Under the pieces are notes generated by a model. It was not told where the DNA came from, did not search any database, and saw only the letters and a list, made by a program, of their open reading frames with translations. From contig NZ_OAOQ01000013.1 of assembly GCF_900207575.1 (NCBI RefSeq), forward strand, positions 26,337 to 90,336: DNA of 64,000 nucleotides. Direction: 5' to 3'. The stretch comes from Cereibacter ovatus (GTDB lineage: Bacteria; Pseudomonadota; Alphaproteobacteria; Rhodobacterales; Rhodobacteraceae). Positions 53,226 to 62,523 of the stretch are shown here, piece after piece. The first letter of the stretch is position 1. Every line of letters starts with the position of its first letter. The position numbers and the translations under genes were made by a program.

Positions 53226-53725
53226 TCCGGCCCTTTGTGATGTATCCCGACAAGCGGTTGAAAACGGTGGCCGCCCCCATCGAGGCGGTGACCGACGAGA
53301 TCCGCGGGATCTGGGACGACATGGTGGAAACCATGGATGCGATGCCGGGCTATGGTCTTGCGGGGCCGCAGATCGGGGTGATGCTGCGGCTGGCGATCGT
53401 CGACTGCTCGGACAGTCGTGGCAAGGCGATCCGGCTGGCCAACCCCGAGATCCTTCATGCCTCGGGCCAGTTCCGTGACCATGAAGAGGGCAGCCCGAAC
53501 CTTCCCGGCGCCACGGCGGTGATCGCGCGCCCGCGGGCGGTGACGGTGCGCTTCCTGAACGAAAAAGGCGAAATCGAGGATCGAGATTTCGTCGATGTCT
53601 GGGCGACCTCGGTGCAGCACCAGATCGACCATCTGAACGGGAAAATGTATTTCGATCACCTGTCGGCGCTGAAGCGCAAGATGGTGATCGCGCGGTCCGA
53701 GAAATATCTGCGCCGGGTCGGGTGA
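53222..53725 (+). CDS. peptide deformylase-like protein, catalytic residues lost
   Basis: 167 residues, clearly homologous to Def ([10 protein letters not shown] for motif 1). Motif 2 reads EEGSPNLP, so the metal-binding Cys is Ser91. Motif 3 reads QHQIDH, so the catalytic Glu is Gln134; both His (133, 137) remain. The reading frame is intact and coupled to its neighbours, so this is a maintained protein rather than a decayed gene. It cannot work as an ordinary metal deformylase. It may bind N-termini or partner with the other two proteins. Confidence 0.9.
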   Translation: MIRPFVMYPDKRLKTVAAPIEAVTDEIRGIWDDMVETMDAMPGYGLAGPQIGVMLRLAIVDCSDSRGKAIRLANPEILHASGQFRDHEEGSPNLPGATAVIARPRAVTVRFLNEKGEIEDRDFVDVWATSVQHQIDHLNGKMYFDHLSALKRKMVIARSEKYLRRVG

Positions 53726-53729
53726 CGCG

Positions 53730-54638
53730 ATGAAAGTGATTTTCATGGGGTCGCCGGACTTCTCGGTTCCGATCCTTGACGCGCTTCACGCCCATCACGA
53801 AGTGGTTTGCGTCTATTGCCAGCCGCCCCGGCCCGCAGGACGCGGAAAGAAGGATCGCCCCACGCCGGTTCAGGCCCGGGCTGAAGAGCTGGGCCTTCCC
53901 GTCCGTCATCCGGTGACGCTGCGCACACCCGAGGCGCAAGCCGACCTTGCCGCGCTGGGGGCCGAGGTGGCGGTGGTCGTGGCCTATGGGCTGCTCCTGC
54001 CTCAAGCGATTCTGGACGCTCCGACAAGGGGTTGCGTGAACATCCACGCCTCGCTTCTGCCACGCTGGCGGGGGGCTGCGCCGATCCATCGCGCCATTCT
54101 GGCCGGCGATGCCGAGACCGGGATCTGCATCATGCAGATGGAGGCCGGCCTTGATACCGGCCCGGTGCTGATGTGCGAAAAGACCCATATCGGCCCCGAG
54201 GACACCACGCAGGATCTGCATGACAGGTTGTCCGGCATGGGCGCGCGGCTGATTCTGGGCGCGCTTGATGCGCTGGACGATCTGGCGCCACAGCCGCAGC
54301 CCGCCGAAGGCGTGACCTATGCGGAAAAGATTTCCAAGGATGAGGCGCGGATCGACTGGACCCGCCCCGCAGCCGAGGTGGATCGGCACATCCGGGGGCT
54401 TTCGCCCTTTCCCGGCGCCTGGACGATTCTGGCCGGCGAGCGGGTCAAGCTGTTGCGCTGCCGCCTTGCCCCGGGCAATGGCAGGCCGGGCGAGGTTCTG
54501 GACGGCCTGACCATCGCCTGCGGCGAGGGCGCTGTCGAGGTCACGCTTGTGCAGCGCGAAGGCAAGCGCCCGATGGAGCCGGACGAGTTCCTGCGCGGCT
54601 TCCCGCTGGACCGGGGCAGCATCGCCGCGCAATCGTGA
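53730..54638 (+). CDS. fmt: methionyl-tRNA formyltransferase
   Basis: 302 residues. It formylates initiator Met-tRNA with 10-formyl-THF, creating the group that Def removes. The N-terminal domain has [15 protein letters not shown], and [16 protein letters not shown] holds the catalytic Asn/His. The C-terminal OB-like domain recognises the tRNA. It is the last gene of the def-def-def-like-fmt operon, four bases after the preceding stop. Confidence 0.96.
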   Translation: MKVIFMGSPDFSVPILDALHAHHEVVCVYCQPPRPAGRGKKDRPTPVQARAEELGLPVRHPVTLRTPEAQADLAALGAEVAVVVAYGLLLPQAILDAPTRGCVNIHASLLPRWRGAAPIHRAILAGDAETGICIMQMEAGLDTGPVLMCEKTHIGPEDTTQDLHDRLSGMGARLILGALDALDDLAPQPQPAEGVTYAEKISKDEARIDWTRPAAEVDRHIRGLSPFPGAWTILAGERVKLLRCRLAPGNGRPGEVLDGLTIACGEGAVEVTLVQREGKRPMEPDEFLRGFPLDRGSIAAQS

Positions 54639-54718
54639 CCCCGACCGGCGCGCCCTACCCTTGTCGTGCCGGCCCGCACTGCCCATAGTCTGGCCATGTT
54701 CGCCGGACGAGGGGTCAA

Positions 54719-54955
54719 ATGGGACTGTTCCTGCTGCTTTTGATCGTGGGCGCCGCGGCGGGATTTCTTGCCACGCGCCTCATGCGGGTTCAGGCGGACG
54801 TTCCGACCACGGTCGCGCTGGGAATGGCTGGCGCCGTGGTGGCATGGCTGGGGATGCGCATTCTGATGGCGCTGTCAGGAGCGTTCGCGATCTTTGTAGG
54901 CGCGGTGCTGGGCGCGATGCTGCTGATCTGGATCTGGCGGCGCTACGGCAACTAA
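54719..54955 (+). CDS. small GlsB/YeaQ-like membrane protein
   Basis: 78 residues, with about three hydrophobic helices and Gly-rich packing (LLIVGAAAGFLATRLM, VALGMAGAVVAWLGMRILM, AIFVGAVLGAMLLIWIWRR). This is the size and pattern of the transglycosylase-associated GlsB/YeaQ family, often stress related. Its stop overlaps the stop of the convergent TetR-like gene by three bases. Confidence 0.65.
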   Translation: MGLFLLLLIVGAAAGFLATRLMRVQADVPTTVALGMAGAVVAWLGMRILMALSGAFAIFVGAVLGAMLLIWIWRRYGN

Positions 54956-55434
54956 GCCATTCGTTTGGCAGCATCTTTCAGGCGGAAGCCGCGCCCGCCG
55001 GCCGGCTGCCACAGCCGCTGGCCCTGCCATGTCGCGAACATCATGGCCGCCGTTTCCGCCCGGCCCAGCCGCAGCGCCAGCGCGGCTTCGACCGCTTGCC
55101 GCCACGCCTCGGCCCGCGGCACAAGCCGCCCGTCGGCTAGCGACAGCGCGATCAACCGCGGTTCGGCCACATAGGAAATCGCCTTCAGGAAGCCCGCGGC
55201 CTTGGGCTCGGCGGTGGCGGCGGTGGTCGCTTCTTCCAGGCCATCCCAGAACTGGACAAGTGCCGCCTCGATCATCCCCGCGCGCGAGCCATATCGGCCG
55301 ACCAGAGTCGCCGCGGCAAGGCCGGTGGCACGGGCGACGGTGCCGAAGGTCACGCCCTTGTCGCCATCCGCCGCCAACATCCGGCAGATCGTTTCATGCA
55401 CCGTCAGGTCGGGAAGCGTTCGGGGTCTGGCCAT
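54952..55434 (-). CDS. TetR-like transcriptional regulator
   Basis: 160 residues. The N-terminal 50 residues form a TetR-type helix-turn-helix (TVHETICRMLAADGDKGVTF, GTVARATGLAAATLVGRYGS). The C-terminal ligand domain is short and not diagnostic. The usual target is its own promoter or a neighbour, but the divergent space upstream leads only to rnhA on the same strand, so no target is obvious. Confidence 0.8.
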   Translation of the reverse strand: MARPRTLPDLTVHETICRMLAADGDKGVTFGTVARATGLAAATLVGRYGSRAGMIEAALVQFWDGLEEATTAATAEPKAAGFLKAISYVAEPRLIALSLADGRLVPRAEAWRQAVEAALALRLGRAETAAMMFATWQGQRLWQPAGGRGFRLKDAAKRMA

Positions 55435-55467
55435 GATCGGCAGCCTAACCGAACGGGCGGTCGTTAA

Positions 55468-55923
55468 CTAGCGCGACTTGAACGGCGCCATGCCTTCGCG
55501 CGCCAGTTCGTCGGCGCGTTCGTTCTCGGCATGGCCGGCGTGACCCTTGATCCAGCGCCACGTCACCTTGTGCCGGGCCTGCGCCTCGTCCAGTCGTTTC
55601 CACAGGTCGTCGTTCTTCACCGGCTTGCGGTCGGCGGTTTTCCAGCCATTCTTCTTCCAACCGTGAATCCAGGTGGTGACACCGTTCTTCACATAGGCGC
55701 TGTCGGTCACCACGGTGATTTCCGCCGCCCGTGCAAGGGCTTCCAGTGCCGAGATCGCGGCCAGAAGCTCCATCCGGTTGTTGGTGGTCAGCGGCTCGCC
55801 CCCGCGCAGGGTGCGCTCTTTCACCACGGTCTCGCCGTCACGGGCCAGCATCAGCACGCCCCACCCCCCGGGGCCGGGATTGCCGCTACAGGCACCATCG
55901 GTATAGGCGAAAAGTTCGGTCAT
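55468..55923 (-). CDS. rnhA: ribonuclease HI
   Basis: 151 residues. It degrades RNA in RNA-DNA hybrids. The four acidic catalytic residues are in place: Asp9 ([17 protein letters not shown]), Glu52 (NNRMELLAA), Asp74 (VVTDSAYV) and Asp138 (ENERADELA). It is the first or only gene of its transcript, 33 bases upstream of the TetR-like gene. Confidence 0.96.
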   Translation of the reverse strand: MTELFAYTDGACSGNPGPGGWGVLMLARDGETVVKERTLRGGEPLTTNNRMELLAAISALEALARAAEITVVTDSAYVKNGVTTWIHGWKKNGWKTADRKPVKNDDLWKRLDEAQARHKVTWRWIKGHAGHAENERADELAREGMAPFKSR

Positions 55924-55959
55924 GGCGCGGGCCTAGCCCAAGCGAACGCAGGGCACAAG

Positions 55960-56427
55960 TCAGACCCGATGATAGGGCGAGCCGGCAAGAATGGTTGCCG
56001 CGCGGTAAAGCTGTTCGGCCAGCATCACCCGCACCAGCATATGCGGCCAAACCATCCGCCCGAAGGACAGCGCAAGATCGGCCCGGTCGCGCAGACGCGG
56101 CGCCAGCCCGTCGGCACCGCCAATCAAAAGCGCCACGTCACGCCCGCCGTCGCGCCAGCGCCCCAACTGATCGGCAAATTCGGGCGAGGACAGCGTGCGG
56201 CCGCGTTCGTCCAGAACCGCCACCACGGCACCCGCGGGGGTCGCCCGCGCCAGCAGGTCGGCCTCGGCTTCCATGCCGCCGCCCTTGCGGTCCTCGACCT
56301 CGATCAACTGCACGGACGGGAAGCCCAAGGGCTTCCCGGTGCGCTCGAACCGGGTCAGGTAATCATCGACCAGATCACGCTCGGGCCCGGAGCGAAGCCG
56401 GCCCACGGCGCAAAGCGCAAGCTTCAT
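55960..56427 (-). CDS. rlmH: 23S rRNA (pseudouridine1915-N3)-methyltransferase
   Basis: A 155-residue SPOUT methyltransferase. The start MKLALCAVGRLRSGPERDLV, VVAVLDERGRTLSSPEFA and LLIGGADGLAP followed by SFGRMVWPHMLVRVMLAEQLYRA (in two segments) form the trefoil knot SAM site. It methylates pseudouridine 1915 of 23S rRNA. It overlaps rsfS by one base (TGATG), the common rsfS-rlmH pairing. Confidence 0.95.
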   Translation of the reverse strand: MKLALCAVGRLRSGPERDLVDDYLTRFERTGKPLGFPSVQLIEVEDRKGGGMEAEADLLARATPAGAVVAVLDERGRTLSSPEFADQLGRWRDGGRDVALLIGGADGLAPRLRDRADLALSFGRMVWPHMLVRVMLAEQLYRAATILAGSPYHRV

Positions 56428-56804
56428 CAGACCTGCGACAGGCCCTGGGCCCCGCCCGGCAGCCACATCTTTTCAAGCTGGTAGAACTCGCGCACCTCGG
56501 GGCGGAAGACATGGACGATCACATCGCCGGTGTCGATCAGCACCCAGTCGCCGGTTTCCTTGCCTTCGACCTTCGACGGGCGGCCGAACTGCTGCTTGAC
56601 CCGGTCCATCAGCTTTTCCGAGATCGCCGCCACCTGCCGCGATGACCGGCCAGAGCAGCTCACCATGTAATCGGCCATGTCGGACCGGCCGCGCAGGTCG
56701 ATCTGCACGATATCTTCGGCCTTGTCGTCTTCCAGCGACGCGATGACGGCGGCCAGAAGGGCCTCGCTTGTCGCCTGGTCTTCGGTTTCGGCGGCGGCGC
56801 TCAT
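56427..56804 (-). CDS. rsfS: ribosome silencing factor
   Basis: 125 residues. It binds uL14 and blocks 30S-50S joining in starvation. DDKAEDIVQIDLRGRSDMAD, YMVSCSGRSSRQVAAIS and ETGDWVLIDTGDVIVHVFRP are family hallmarks. The start at 56804 has no good ribosome site of its own, but it overlaps by ATGA the end of a 20-codon upstream frame that does have one. This points to translational coupling. Confidence 0.92.
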   Translation of the reverse strand: MSAAAETEDQATSEALLAAVIASLEDDKAEDIVQIDLRGRSDMADYMVSCSGRSSRQVAAISEKLMDRVKQQFGRPSKVEGKETGDWVLIDTGDVIVHVFRPEVREFYQLEKMWLPGGAQGLSQV

Positions 56805-56863
56805 GCGGGGCGGCCGTTGCCCGACCGGAAGCCCGGTCGTGGGATCAGAATGAGACAGGACAT
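56801..56863 (-). CDS. putative 20-residue leader peptide coupled to rsfS
   Basis: ATG at 56863 preceded by a strong GGAGGACG site opens a 20-codon frame (MSCLILIPRPGFRSGNGRPA). Its TGA overlaps the rsfS ATG (ATGA). The geometry suggests translation reaches rsfS by coupling. No conservation data are available to me, so function is unproved. Confidence 0.4.
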   Translation of the reverse strand: MSCLILIPRPGFRSGNGRPA

Positions 56864-57180
56864 CGTCCTCCGGTATTGCGCGCCGATCAGGCCCCGGCGC
56901 TGGGCAATGCCCAAAACTAGCACCGCCGCCCCGGAATCTCAATGAGGCGACCGCCCGCCGTTAGCCGCCCGTGGTGGCAAAGGCAACCGGCCATTGCCTG
57001 CGCGGGGATTCGGGCGTAAAAGGCCGGCCATGGAACGCATCTTCGACATGGACGATCGCGCCCGGCTGCCTTGGCGGTTCTACGGCGCCAGCCTTTCCAT
57101 CCTCGCGCGGCTTTGAAGCCGGCGCAGGGCTTCCGCCTGTGTTTCCCCCAATATCCTCATCAGCCATCCGCGAGAGAGCC
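56864..57180. other. rsfS-leuC divergent intergenic region
   Basis: About 317 bases. The left part serves the rsfS transcript (minus strand), the right part the leuC leader (plus strand). It contains a 28-codon candidate leader frame (57030-57116) ending in an inverted repeat. I found no convincing -35/-10 pair for leuC. Confidence 0.5.
57030..57116 (+). CDS. candidate leuC leader peptide
   Basis: 28 residues ([20 protein letters not shown] then SLSILARL) starting after AAAAGG. It contains four Leu, three in the last seven residues. The stop codon sits in the palindrome CGGCTT-TG-AAGCCG (57108-57121), inside a longer GC hairpin. Codon use is coding-like. An attenuation leader for leucine genes is possible, but the Leu codons are not consecutive as in enteric leuL. 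Confidence 0.35.
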   Translation: MERIFDMDDRARLPWRFYGASLSILARL

Positions 57181-58599
57181 ATGACCGCTCCGAGAACGCT
57201 TTACGACAAGATCTGGGACGATCACGTCGTCCATCAGGCCGAAGACGGCACCTGCCTGCTGTATATCGACCGCCACCTTGTGCATGAGGTGACCAGCCCG
57301 CAGGCCTTCGAGGGGCTGCGCATGACCGGCCGCAAGGTGCGCGCGCCGGAAAAGACCATCGCCGTGCCGGATCACAACGTCCCCACGACCGAAGGCCGCG
57401 ACACCCGCATCGACAACGAGGAATCGCGCATCCAGGTCGAGGCGCTGGACAAGAACGCCCGCGATTTCGGGATCAACTACTATCCGGTGTCCGACATCCG
57501 GCAGGGTATCGTCCATATCGTCGGCCCGGAACAGGGCTGGACGCTGCCGGGCATGACGGTGGTCTGCGGTGACAGCCACACCGCCACCCACGGCGCCTTC
57601 GGCTCGCTGGCGCATGGCATCGGCACGTCCGAGGTCGAACATGTGCTGGCGACCCAGACGCTGATCCAGAAGAAATCGAAGAACATGAAGGTCGAGATCA
57701 CCGGCAGCCTGCGCCCCGGTGTCACCGCCAAGGACATCACCATGTCGGTGATCGGCCTGACCGGCACCGCCGGCGGCACCGGCTATGTCATCGAATATTG
57801 CGGTCAGGCGATCCGCGAGCTGTCGATGGAAGGCCGGATGACGGTCTGCAACATGGCGATCGAAGGCGGCGCCCGCGCCGGTCTGATCGCGCCGGACGAA
57901 AAGACCTTCGCCTATGTGATGGGCCGCCCGCACGCGCCGAAGGGCGCCGCCTGGGAGGCCGCGCTTTCCTACTGGAAGACGCTTTACACCGACGAGGGCG
58001 CCCACTTCGACAAGGTGGTGACGATCCGCGGCGAAGACATCGCCCCCGTCGTCACCTGGGGCACCAGCCCCGAGGACGTGCTGCCGATCACCGCCACCGT
58101 CCCTGCCCCCGAGGATTTCACCGGCGGCAAGGTCGAGGCGGTTCGCCGCGCGCTGGACTACATGGGGCTGACCCCGGGCCAGAAGCTGACCGACATCAAG
58201 ATCGACACGGTCTTCATCGGCTCTTGCACCAACGGCCGGATCGAGGATCTGCGGGCCGCGGCCGAGATCCTGAAAGGCAAGAAGATCGCGCCGGGGATGC
58301 GGGCGATGGTGGTGCCGGGGTCGGGCCTTGTGCGCGCGCAGGCCGAGGAAGAGGGTCTGGCGCAGATCTTCATCGACGCGGGCTTCGAATGGCGGCTTGC
58401 CGGCTGTTCCATGTGTCTGGCGATGAACCCCGATCAGCTGTCGCCCGGCGAACGCTGCGCCTCGACCTCGAACCGGAACTTCGAGGGCCGTCAGGGTCGC
58501 AACGGCCGCACCCATCTTGTCAGCCCCGGCATGGCCGCCGCCGCCGCGATCACCGGGCATCTGACCGATGTGCGCGAGCTGATGGCCGAAACCGTCTGA
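57181..58599 (+). CDS. leuC: 3-isopropylmalate dehydratase, large subunit
   Basis: 472 residues, aconitase family. It isomerises 2-isopropylmalate to 3-isopropylmalate with LeuD. The [4Fe-4S] ligands are Cys349 (GSCTNGR) and Cys409/Cys412 (GCSMCL). [22 protein letters not shown] and VEHVLATQT are family motifs. The ATG at 57181 follows GAGAGA; earlier frames upstream are non-coding. A hairpin separates it from leuD. Confidence 0.97.
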   Translation: MTAPRTLYDKIWDDHVVHQAEDGTCLLYIDRHLVHEVTSPQAFEGLRMTGRKVRAPEKTIAVPDHNVPTTEGRDTRIDNEESRIQVEALDKNARDFGINYYPVSDIRQGIVHIVGPEQGWTLPGMTVVCGDSHTATHGAFGSLAHGIGTSEVEHVLATQTLIQKKSKNMKVEITGSLRPGVTAKDITMSVIGLTGTAGGTGYVIEYCGQAIRELSMEGRMTVCNMAIEGGARAGLIAPDEKTFAYVMGRPHAPKGAAWEAALSYWKTLYTDEGAHFDKVVTIRGEDIAPVVTWGTSPEDVLPITATVPAPEDFTGGKVEAVRRALDYMGLTPGQKLTDIKIDTVFIGSCTNGRIEDLRAAAEILKGKKIAPGMRAMVVPGSGLVRAQAEEEGLAQIFIDAGFEWRLAGCSMCLAMNPDQLSPGERCASTSNRNFEGRQGRNGRTHLVSPGMAAAAAITGHLTDVRELMAETV

Positions 58600-58604
58600 T
58601 CCCA

Positions 58605-58628
58605 GCCAGAGGCGAGATCGCCTCTGGC
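58605..58628 (+). other. hairpin between leuC and leuD
   Basis: GCCAGAGGCG/CGCCTCTGGC with loop AGAT, a perfect 10-bp stem six bases after the leuC stop. There is no U-run. It may tune the leuC:leuD ratio or protect the leuC mRNA end. Confidence 0.55.
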
Positions 58629-58660
58629 GCCGCCCCGGCGGACCTTTCAGGGAAATCGAA

Positions 58661-59266
58661 ATGGACAAGTTTACCAAACTGACCGGAGTCGCGGCCCCCA
58701 TGCCGCTGGTCAACATCGACACCGACATGATCATCCCCAAGCAGTTCCTGAAGACGATCCAGCGTTCGGGTCTCGGCAAGAACCTGTTCGACGAGATGCG
58801 CTACACCCAGGACGGCACCGAGATCGCGGATTTCGTGCTGAACCAGCCGGCCTATCGCAAGGCGGAAATCATCGTGGCGGGCGACAACTTCGGCTGCGGC
58901 TCGTCGCGCGAACATGCGCCCTGGGCGCTTCTGGATTTCGGCATCCGCTGCGTGATCTCGACCAGTTTCGCCGACATCTTCTACAACAACTGCTTCAAGA
59001 ACGGCATCCTGCCCATCGTCATGCCGGCCGAGGTGGTCGCCGTGCTGATGGATGACGCGCGCAAGGGCGCCAACGCGCGCATGACCGTCGATCTCGAGGC
59101 GCAGACGGTCACCACCTCGGACGGGCAGTCCTTCCCCTTCCAAGTCGATTCGTTCCGCCGGCACTGTCTGATGAACGGTCTCGACGATATCGGGCTGACG
59201 CTTGAGAAAGCCGCCGCCATCGACGGATTCGAGAAACGGGCCAGCACCCTCCGGCCGTGGGTCTAA
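58661..59266 (+). CDS. leuD: 3-isopropylmalate dehydratase, small subunit
   Basis: 201 residues, the swivel domain partner of Leu[19 protein letters not shown] and [16 protein letters not shown] (substrate-binding Ser/Arg loop) are diagnostic. Its start follows a GAAA-rich weak ribosome site, 61 bases after leuC. It is followed by a textbook terminator, so leuB is on a separate transcript. Confidence 0.97.
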   Translation: MDKFTKLTGVAAPMPLVNIDTDMIIPKQFLKTIQRSGLGKNLFDEMRYTQDGTEIADFVLNQPAYRKAEIIVAGDNFGCGSSREHAPWALLDFGIRCVISTSFADIFYNNCFKNGILPIVMPAEVVAVLMDDARKGANARMTVDLEAQTVTTSDGQSFPFQVDSFRRHCLMNGLDDIGLTLEKAAAIDGFEKRASTLRPWV

Positions 59267-59292
59267 GGCGGTGTTACAACTTTAAGGCATTG

Positions 59293-59319
59293 GGCCGCCT
59301 TCGGGCGGCCTAATTTTTT
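59293..59319 (+). terminator. intrinsic terminator after leuD
   Basis: A stem GGCCGCC/GGCGGCC with the stable tetraloop TTCG, followed by TAATTTTTT. This is the clearest Rho-independent terminator in the window. Confidence 0.9.
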
Positions 59320-59515
59320 CCACCTTTTGATGCAAATTGGCGACAAAATCTCCACGATTACGTCCAAAAGGTTAGGTTAACCTCCCAAGTGATTGCGGCG
59401 AAAGACAGAATTCGCCACATTCCGGACAGGAAAGAAACAATCCGCCGCCAAACGGTGGGTAGTGTGGGAAACTGTTCGGGTCGATACGACGATTCGGGTT
59501 GGGGATAGTAGGGCA

Positions 59516-60352
59516 GTGATTACAAGGCTTGCGGGGGCGCTGGTCCGCGCCGCATTCGTCATGTTGCTTCTGGCGACGCCTTCCATCCTGCTTCCGGGTG
59601 TCGGGTCGGATGGCAAACAGATGGTGGCGCTGGTGGCGCTGTTCGGCGGGGTTCTGACCTTTGTCGAATATAACGCAACTTACCCGGGACTGATAGAGTT
59701 TCGTGACGCGCCGCCCTTCAACCGCATTCGTTTCCTGATGCTGTTTGCGATGGTGCTGGCGCTGACGCTGATCCAGCGGGGCGGGATCGACCCGACGCCG
59801 CTGACGCAACTGGCGGCGGAACTGGGCGCGCTTCTGGGCGCTTCCGCCGATTTTCCCTATAGTCCGGTGCGGCTTGCCACGCTGATGCTGGCGGATGCCG
59901 CCCCGCCAGAGGCGGTCGAGGCTGTGCGCGCCGCCGCAGCGACAAGCTATGTGATCGCGCTGTCCACGCTGGCGGTGTTCATTGTGATCATCCGGCTGAA
60001 CCGTTGGCCGTCGCGCAATGCCGCCTTCAATGTCTGGGTCAACCTGCCCACCTTCGAGGCAACCGCCGGCGGGGACGTGGTCCAGCGCCTTGTGCGGGAC
60101 GCGCGCGTTAACGTGGCCTTAGGCTTTCTGCTGCCATTCCTGATCCCGACAGTGGTGAGGATCGGCAGCAGCGGGGTGGACCCGATGGCGCTGACCTCGC
60201 CGCAGACCTTGGTCTGGACGATGGCGGCATGGGCATTTCTTCCGGCAAGCCTTTTCATGCGTGGCGTGGGCATGGCCCGCATCGCCGAGATGATCCGCGA
60301 AAAGCGCCGCATGGGCGAAATCGTGGGCAGTTCCGGCTTTGTGCCGGCCTGA
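59516..60352 (+). CDS. multi-pass membrane protein of unknown function
   Basis: 278 residues from a GTG start, with about six hydrophobic segments (AAFVMLLLATPSILLPGVGSD; FLMLFAMVLALTLIQRG; ALSTLAVFIVIIRLNRWP; VNVALGFLLPFLIPTVVRIG). EYNATYPGLIEFRDAPPFNR is a conserved-looking cytoplasmic loop. A TTG at 59393 would add 41 basic residues; the GTG fits the first helix better. I do not recognise a named family. The perfect palindrome AGGTTAACCT (59374-59383) lies in its upstream region. Confidence 0.75.
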   Translation: MITRLAGALVRAAFVMLLLATPSILLPGVGSDGKQMVALVALFGGVLTFVEYNATYPGLIEFRDAPPFNRIRFLMLFAMVLALTLIQRGGIDPTPLTQLAAELGALLGASADFPYSPVRLATLMLADAAPPEAVEAVRAAAATSYVIALSTLAVFIVIIRLNRWPSRNAAFNVWVNLPTFEATAGGDVVQRLVRDARVNVALGFLLPFLIPTVVRIGSSGVDPMALTSPQTLVWTMAAWAFLPASLFMRGVGMARIAEMIREKRRMGEIVGSSGFVPA

Positions 60353-61344
60353 TTTTTCTTCTTCTGTTGCTGCCGATGGCGGCCGCGGCCGAAGGGCTGC
60401 GCCTTGCCACATTTGACGCGGGCCTGTCACGGCAGGGGCCGGGCCTGCTTCTTCGCGACATCCTGAAAGCGGATGATCCGCAGGTGACAGCGGTGCGCGC
60501 GATGATCGCGGCGCTGGATGCCGACGTGCTGCTTGTCACCGGGATGGACTATGATGCCGGCCTGCTTGCCGCGCGTGCCCTTGTGGGGGACGGCTATCCG
60601 CACATCTTCGCGCTGCGACCGAATACCGGCTGGCAGACCGGCCTTGATCTGGATGGCGATGGCAAGCGGGGCCACGCTGGCGATGCGCAGGGCTGGGGGC
60701 GCTTTTCGGGGCAGGCCGGTCTGGCGCTGTTCTCGCGCCTGCCTCTGGGCGTGGCGCGCGACTTTTCGGGCTTTCTCTGGCGGGATCTGCCGGGCGCGAA
60801 CCTTCCCCCGACAAGCGCCGAGGCGCTGGAAATCCAGCGCCTGTCCACCACCGCCCATTGGGATGTGCCGGTGCTGCTGCCGGGGGGCGGCAACCTGCAC
60901 CTGCTGCTGTGGTCCGCCACCCCGCCCGCCTTTGACGGCCCCGAGGACCGCAACGGCCGCCGCGGCGGCGACGAAAGCCTGTTCTGGCAGTTGCTTCTGG
61001 ATCGCCGCCTGACAATTCCGCCGCCCGATCCGCCGTTCGTGCTGATGGGCAAGGCAAATATCGACCCCGTGGCCGGCGATGGCCTGCACACGGCCGTCCG
61101 GATGCTTCTGGCACATCCCGCCGTGCAGGATCCGGAACCGCAGGGGGCCGAAGGGACCGCCACCGCCGATTTTCGCGCCCGTGACGGGCCGGGTCTGCTG
61201 CGGGTGGACTATGTGCTGCCCTCGGCCGAATTGCGGGTGACGGCGGCGGGTGTGCTTTGGCCCTCGCCAGACGATCCTCTGGCGGCAGTGGCGATGGCGG
61301 CCTCGCGCCACCGCCCGGTCTGGGTCGATATCGCCCTGCCCTGA
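60349..61344 (+). CDS. exported endonuclease/exonuclease/phosphatase-fold protein
   Basis: About 331 residues. The N-terminus is a signal peptide (IFLLLLLPMAAAAEG) and GLRLATFDAGLSRQGPGLLLRD is the EEP-fold start. Later elements are ALRPNTGWQTGLDLDGDG, FDGPEDRNGRRGGDE, GKANIDPVAGDG, LRVDYVLPS and SRHRPVWVDI. Several positions that are catalytic in EEP enzymes are changed (LVTGMD for LQEVD, GKANID for GDxN, SRH for SDH). No ATG/GTG fits the signal peptide. A CTG at 60349 overlapping the preceding TGA (CTGA) is the best guess, so the start is uncertain. Confidence 0.7.
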   Translation: MIFLLLLLPMAAAAEGLRLATFDAGLSRQGPGLLLRDILKADDPQVTAVRAMIAALDADVLLVTGMDYDAGLLAARALVGDGYPHIFALRPNTGWQTGLDLDGDGKRGHAGDAQGWGRFSGQAGLALFSRLPLGVARDFSGFLWRDLPGANLPPTSAEALEIQRLSTTAHWDVPVLLPGGGNLHLLLWSATPPAFDGPEDRNGRRGGDESLFWQLLLDRRLTIPPPDPPFVLMGKANIDPVAGDGLHTAVRMLLAHPAVQDPEPQGAEGTATADFRARDGPGLLRVDYVLPSAELRVTAAGVLWPSPDDPLAAVAMAASRHRPVWVDIALP

Positions 61345-61410
61345 TGCTTGACCGTGCTGGAGCGAGCCGTTACGCGGAACGCGATTTCCCCAAAACGGCA
61401 GGAGCGCACC

Positions 61411-62520
61411 TTGGCCAATCCCTCCCTCCTTATCCTTGCCGGCGACGGCATCGGCCCCGAAGTGATGGCCGAGGTGAAACGCATCATCGGCTGGTTCGGT
61501 GACAAGTGCGGCGTGACCTTCGATGTCAGCGAAGATCTCGTCGGTGGTGCGGCCTATGACGTGCATGGCGTGCCGCTGGCAGATGCCACCATGGCCCGCG
61601 CGCAGGAAGCGGATGCCGTGCTGCTGGGCGCCGTCGGCGGGCCGAAATACGATGTGCTCGACTTTTCGGTCAAACCCGAGCGTGGCCTGCTGCGGCTGCG
61701 CAAAGAGATGGATCTTTATGCCAACCTGCGCCCCGCGCAGTGCTTCGACGCGCTGGCCGACTTTTCCAGCCTGAAGAAAGAGATCGTCGCCGGGCTGGAC
61801 ATCATGATCGTGCGCGAACTGACCTCGGGGGTCTATTTCGGCGAGCCGCGCGGCATCTTCCCGGCCGAAGACGGAACCCGCGTGGGCATCAACACCCAAC
61901 GCTACACCACCGAAGAGATCCGCCGCGTCGCGCGCTCGGCCTTTGAACTTGCCCGGCGGCGCAACAACAAGGTCTGCTCGATGGAGAAGGCCAATGTGAT
62001 GGAATCGGGCATCCTCTGGCGCGAAGAGGTGCAGTGGGTCCACGACAACGAATATCCCGATGTCGAACTGTCGCACATGTATGCCGACAACGGCGCGATG
62101 CAGCTGGTCCGCTGGCCCAAGCAGTTCGACGTGATCGTGACCGACAACCTGTTCGGTGACGTGTTGTCGGATTGCGCCGCGATGCTGACCGGCTCGCTCG
62201 GGATGCTGCCCTCGGCCAGCCTTGGCGCGCCGATGGCGAACGGGCGGCCCAAGGCGCTGTATGAACCTGTCCATGGCTCGGCGCCCGACATCGCGGGTCT
62301 GGGCAAGGCGAACCCGATCGCCTGCATTCTCAGCTTCGCCATGGCGTTGCGCTATTCCTTCGACATGGGCGACGAGGCCGCACGCCTTGAGCGGGCGGTC
62401 GAGACGGTTCTGGCCGACGGTGTGCGCACCGCCGACCTGATGGGCCCCGAGGGTGGCACCCCGGTCTCGACCTCGGGGATGGGCGACGCGATCCTCGCCG
62501 CGCTCGACGCGAGCCTCTGA
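61411..62520 (+). CDS. leuB: 3-isopropylmalate dehydrogenase
   Basis: 369 residues. It oxidatively decarboxylates 3-isopropylmalate in leucine synthesis. [40 protein letters not shown] and [10 protein letters not shown] are family motifs with the catalytic Tyr/Lys and metal-binding Asp. The start is TTG at 61411 with GGAG six bases away; earlier in-frame codons do not match the family. It is separated from leuC-leuD by two non-leucine genes and ends in a terminator. Confidence 0.96.
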   Translation: MANPSLLILAGDGIGPEVMAEVKRIIGWFGDKCGVTFDVSEDLVGGAAYDVHGVPLADATMARAQEADAVLLGAVGGPKYDVLDFSVKPERGLLRLRKEMDLYANLRPAQCFDALADFSSLKKEIVAGLDIMIVRELTSGVYFGEPRGIFPAEDGTRVGINTQRYTTEEIRRVARSAFELARRRNNKVCSMEKANVMESGILWREEVQWVHDNEYPDVELSHMYADNGAMQLVRWPKQFDVIVTDNLFGDVLSDCAAMLTGSLGMLPSASLGAPMANGRPKALYEPVHGSAPDIAGLGKANPIACILSFAMALRYSFDMGDEAARLERAVETVLADGVRTADLMGPEGGTPVSTSGMGDAILAALDASL

Positions 62521-62523
62521 CGC

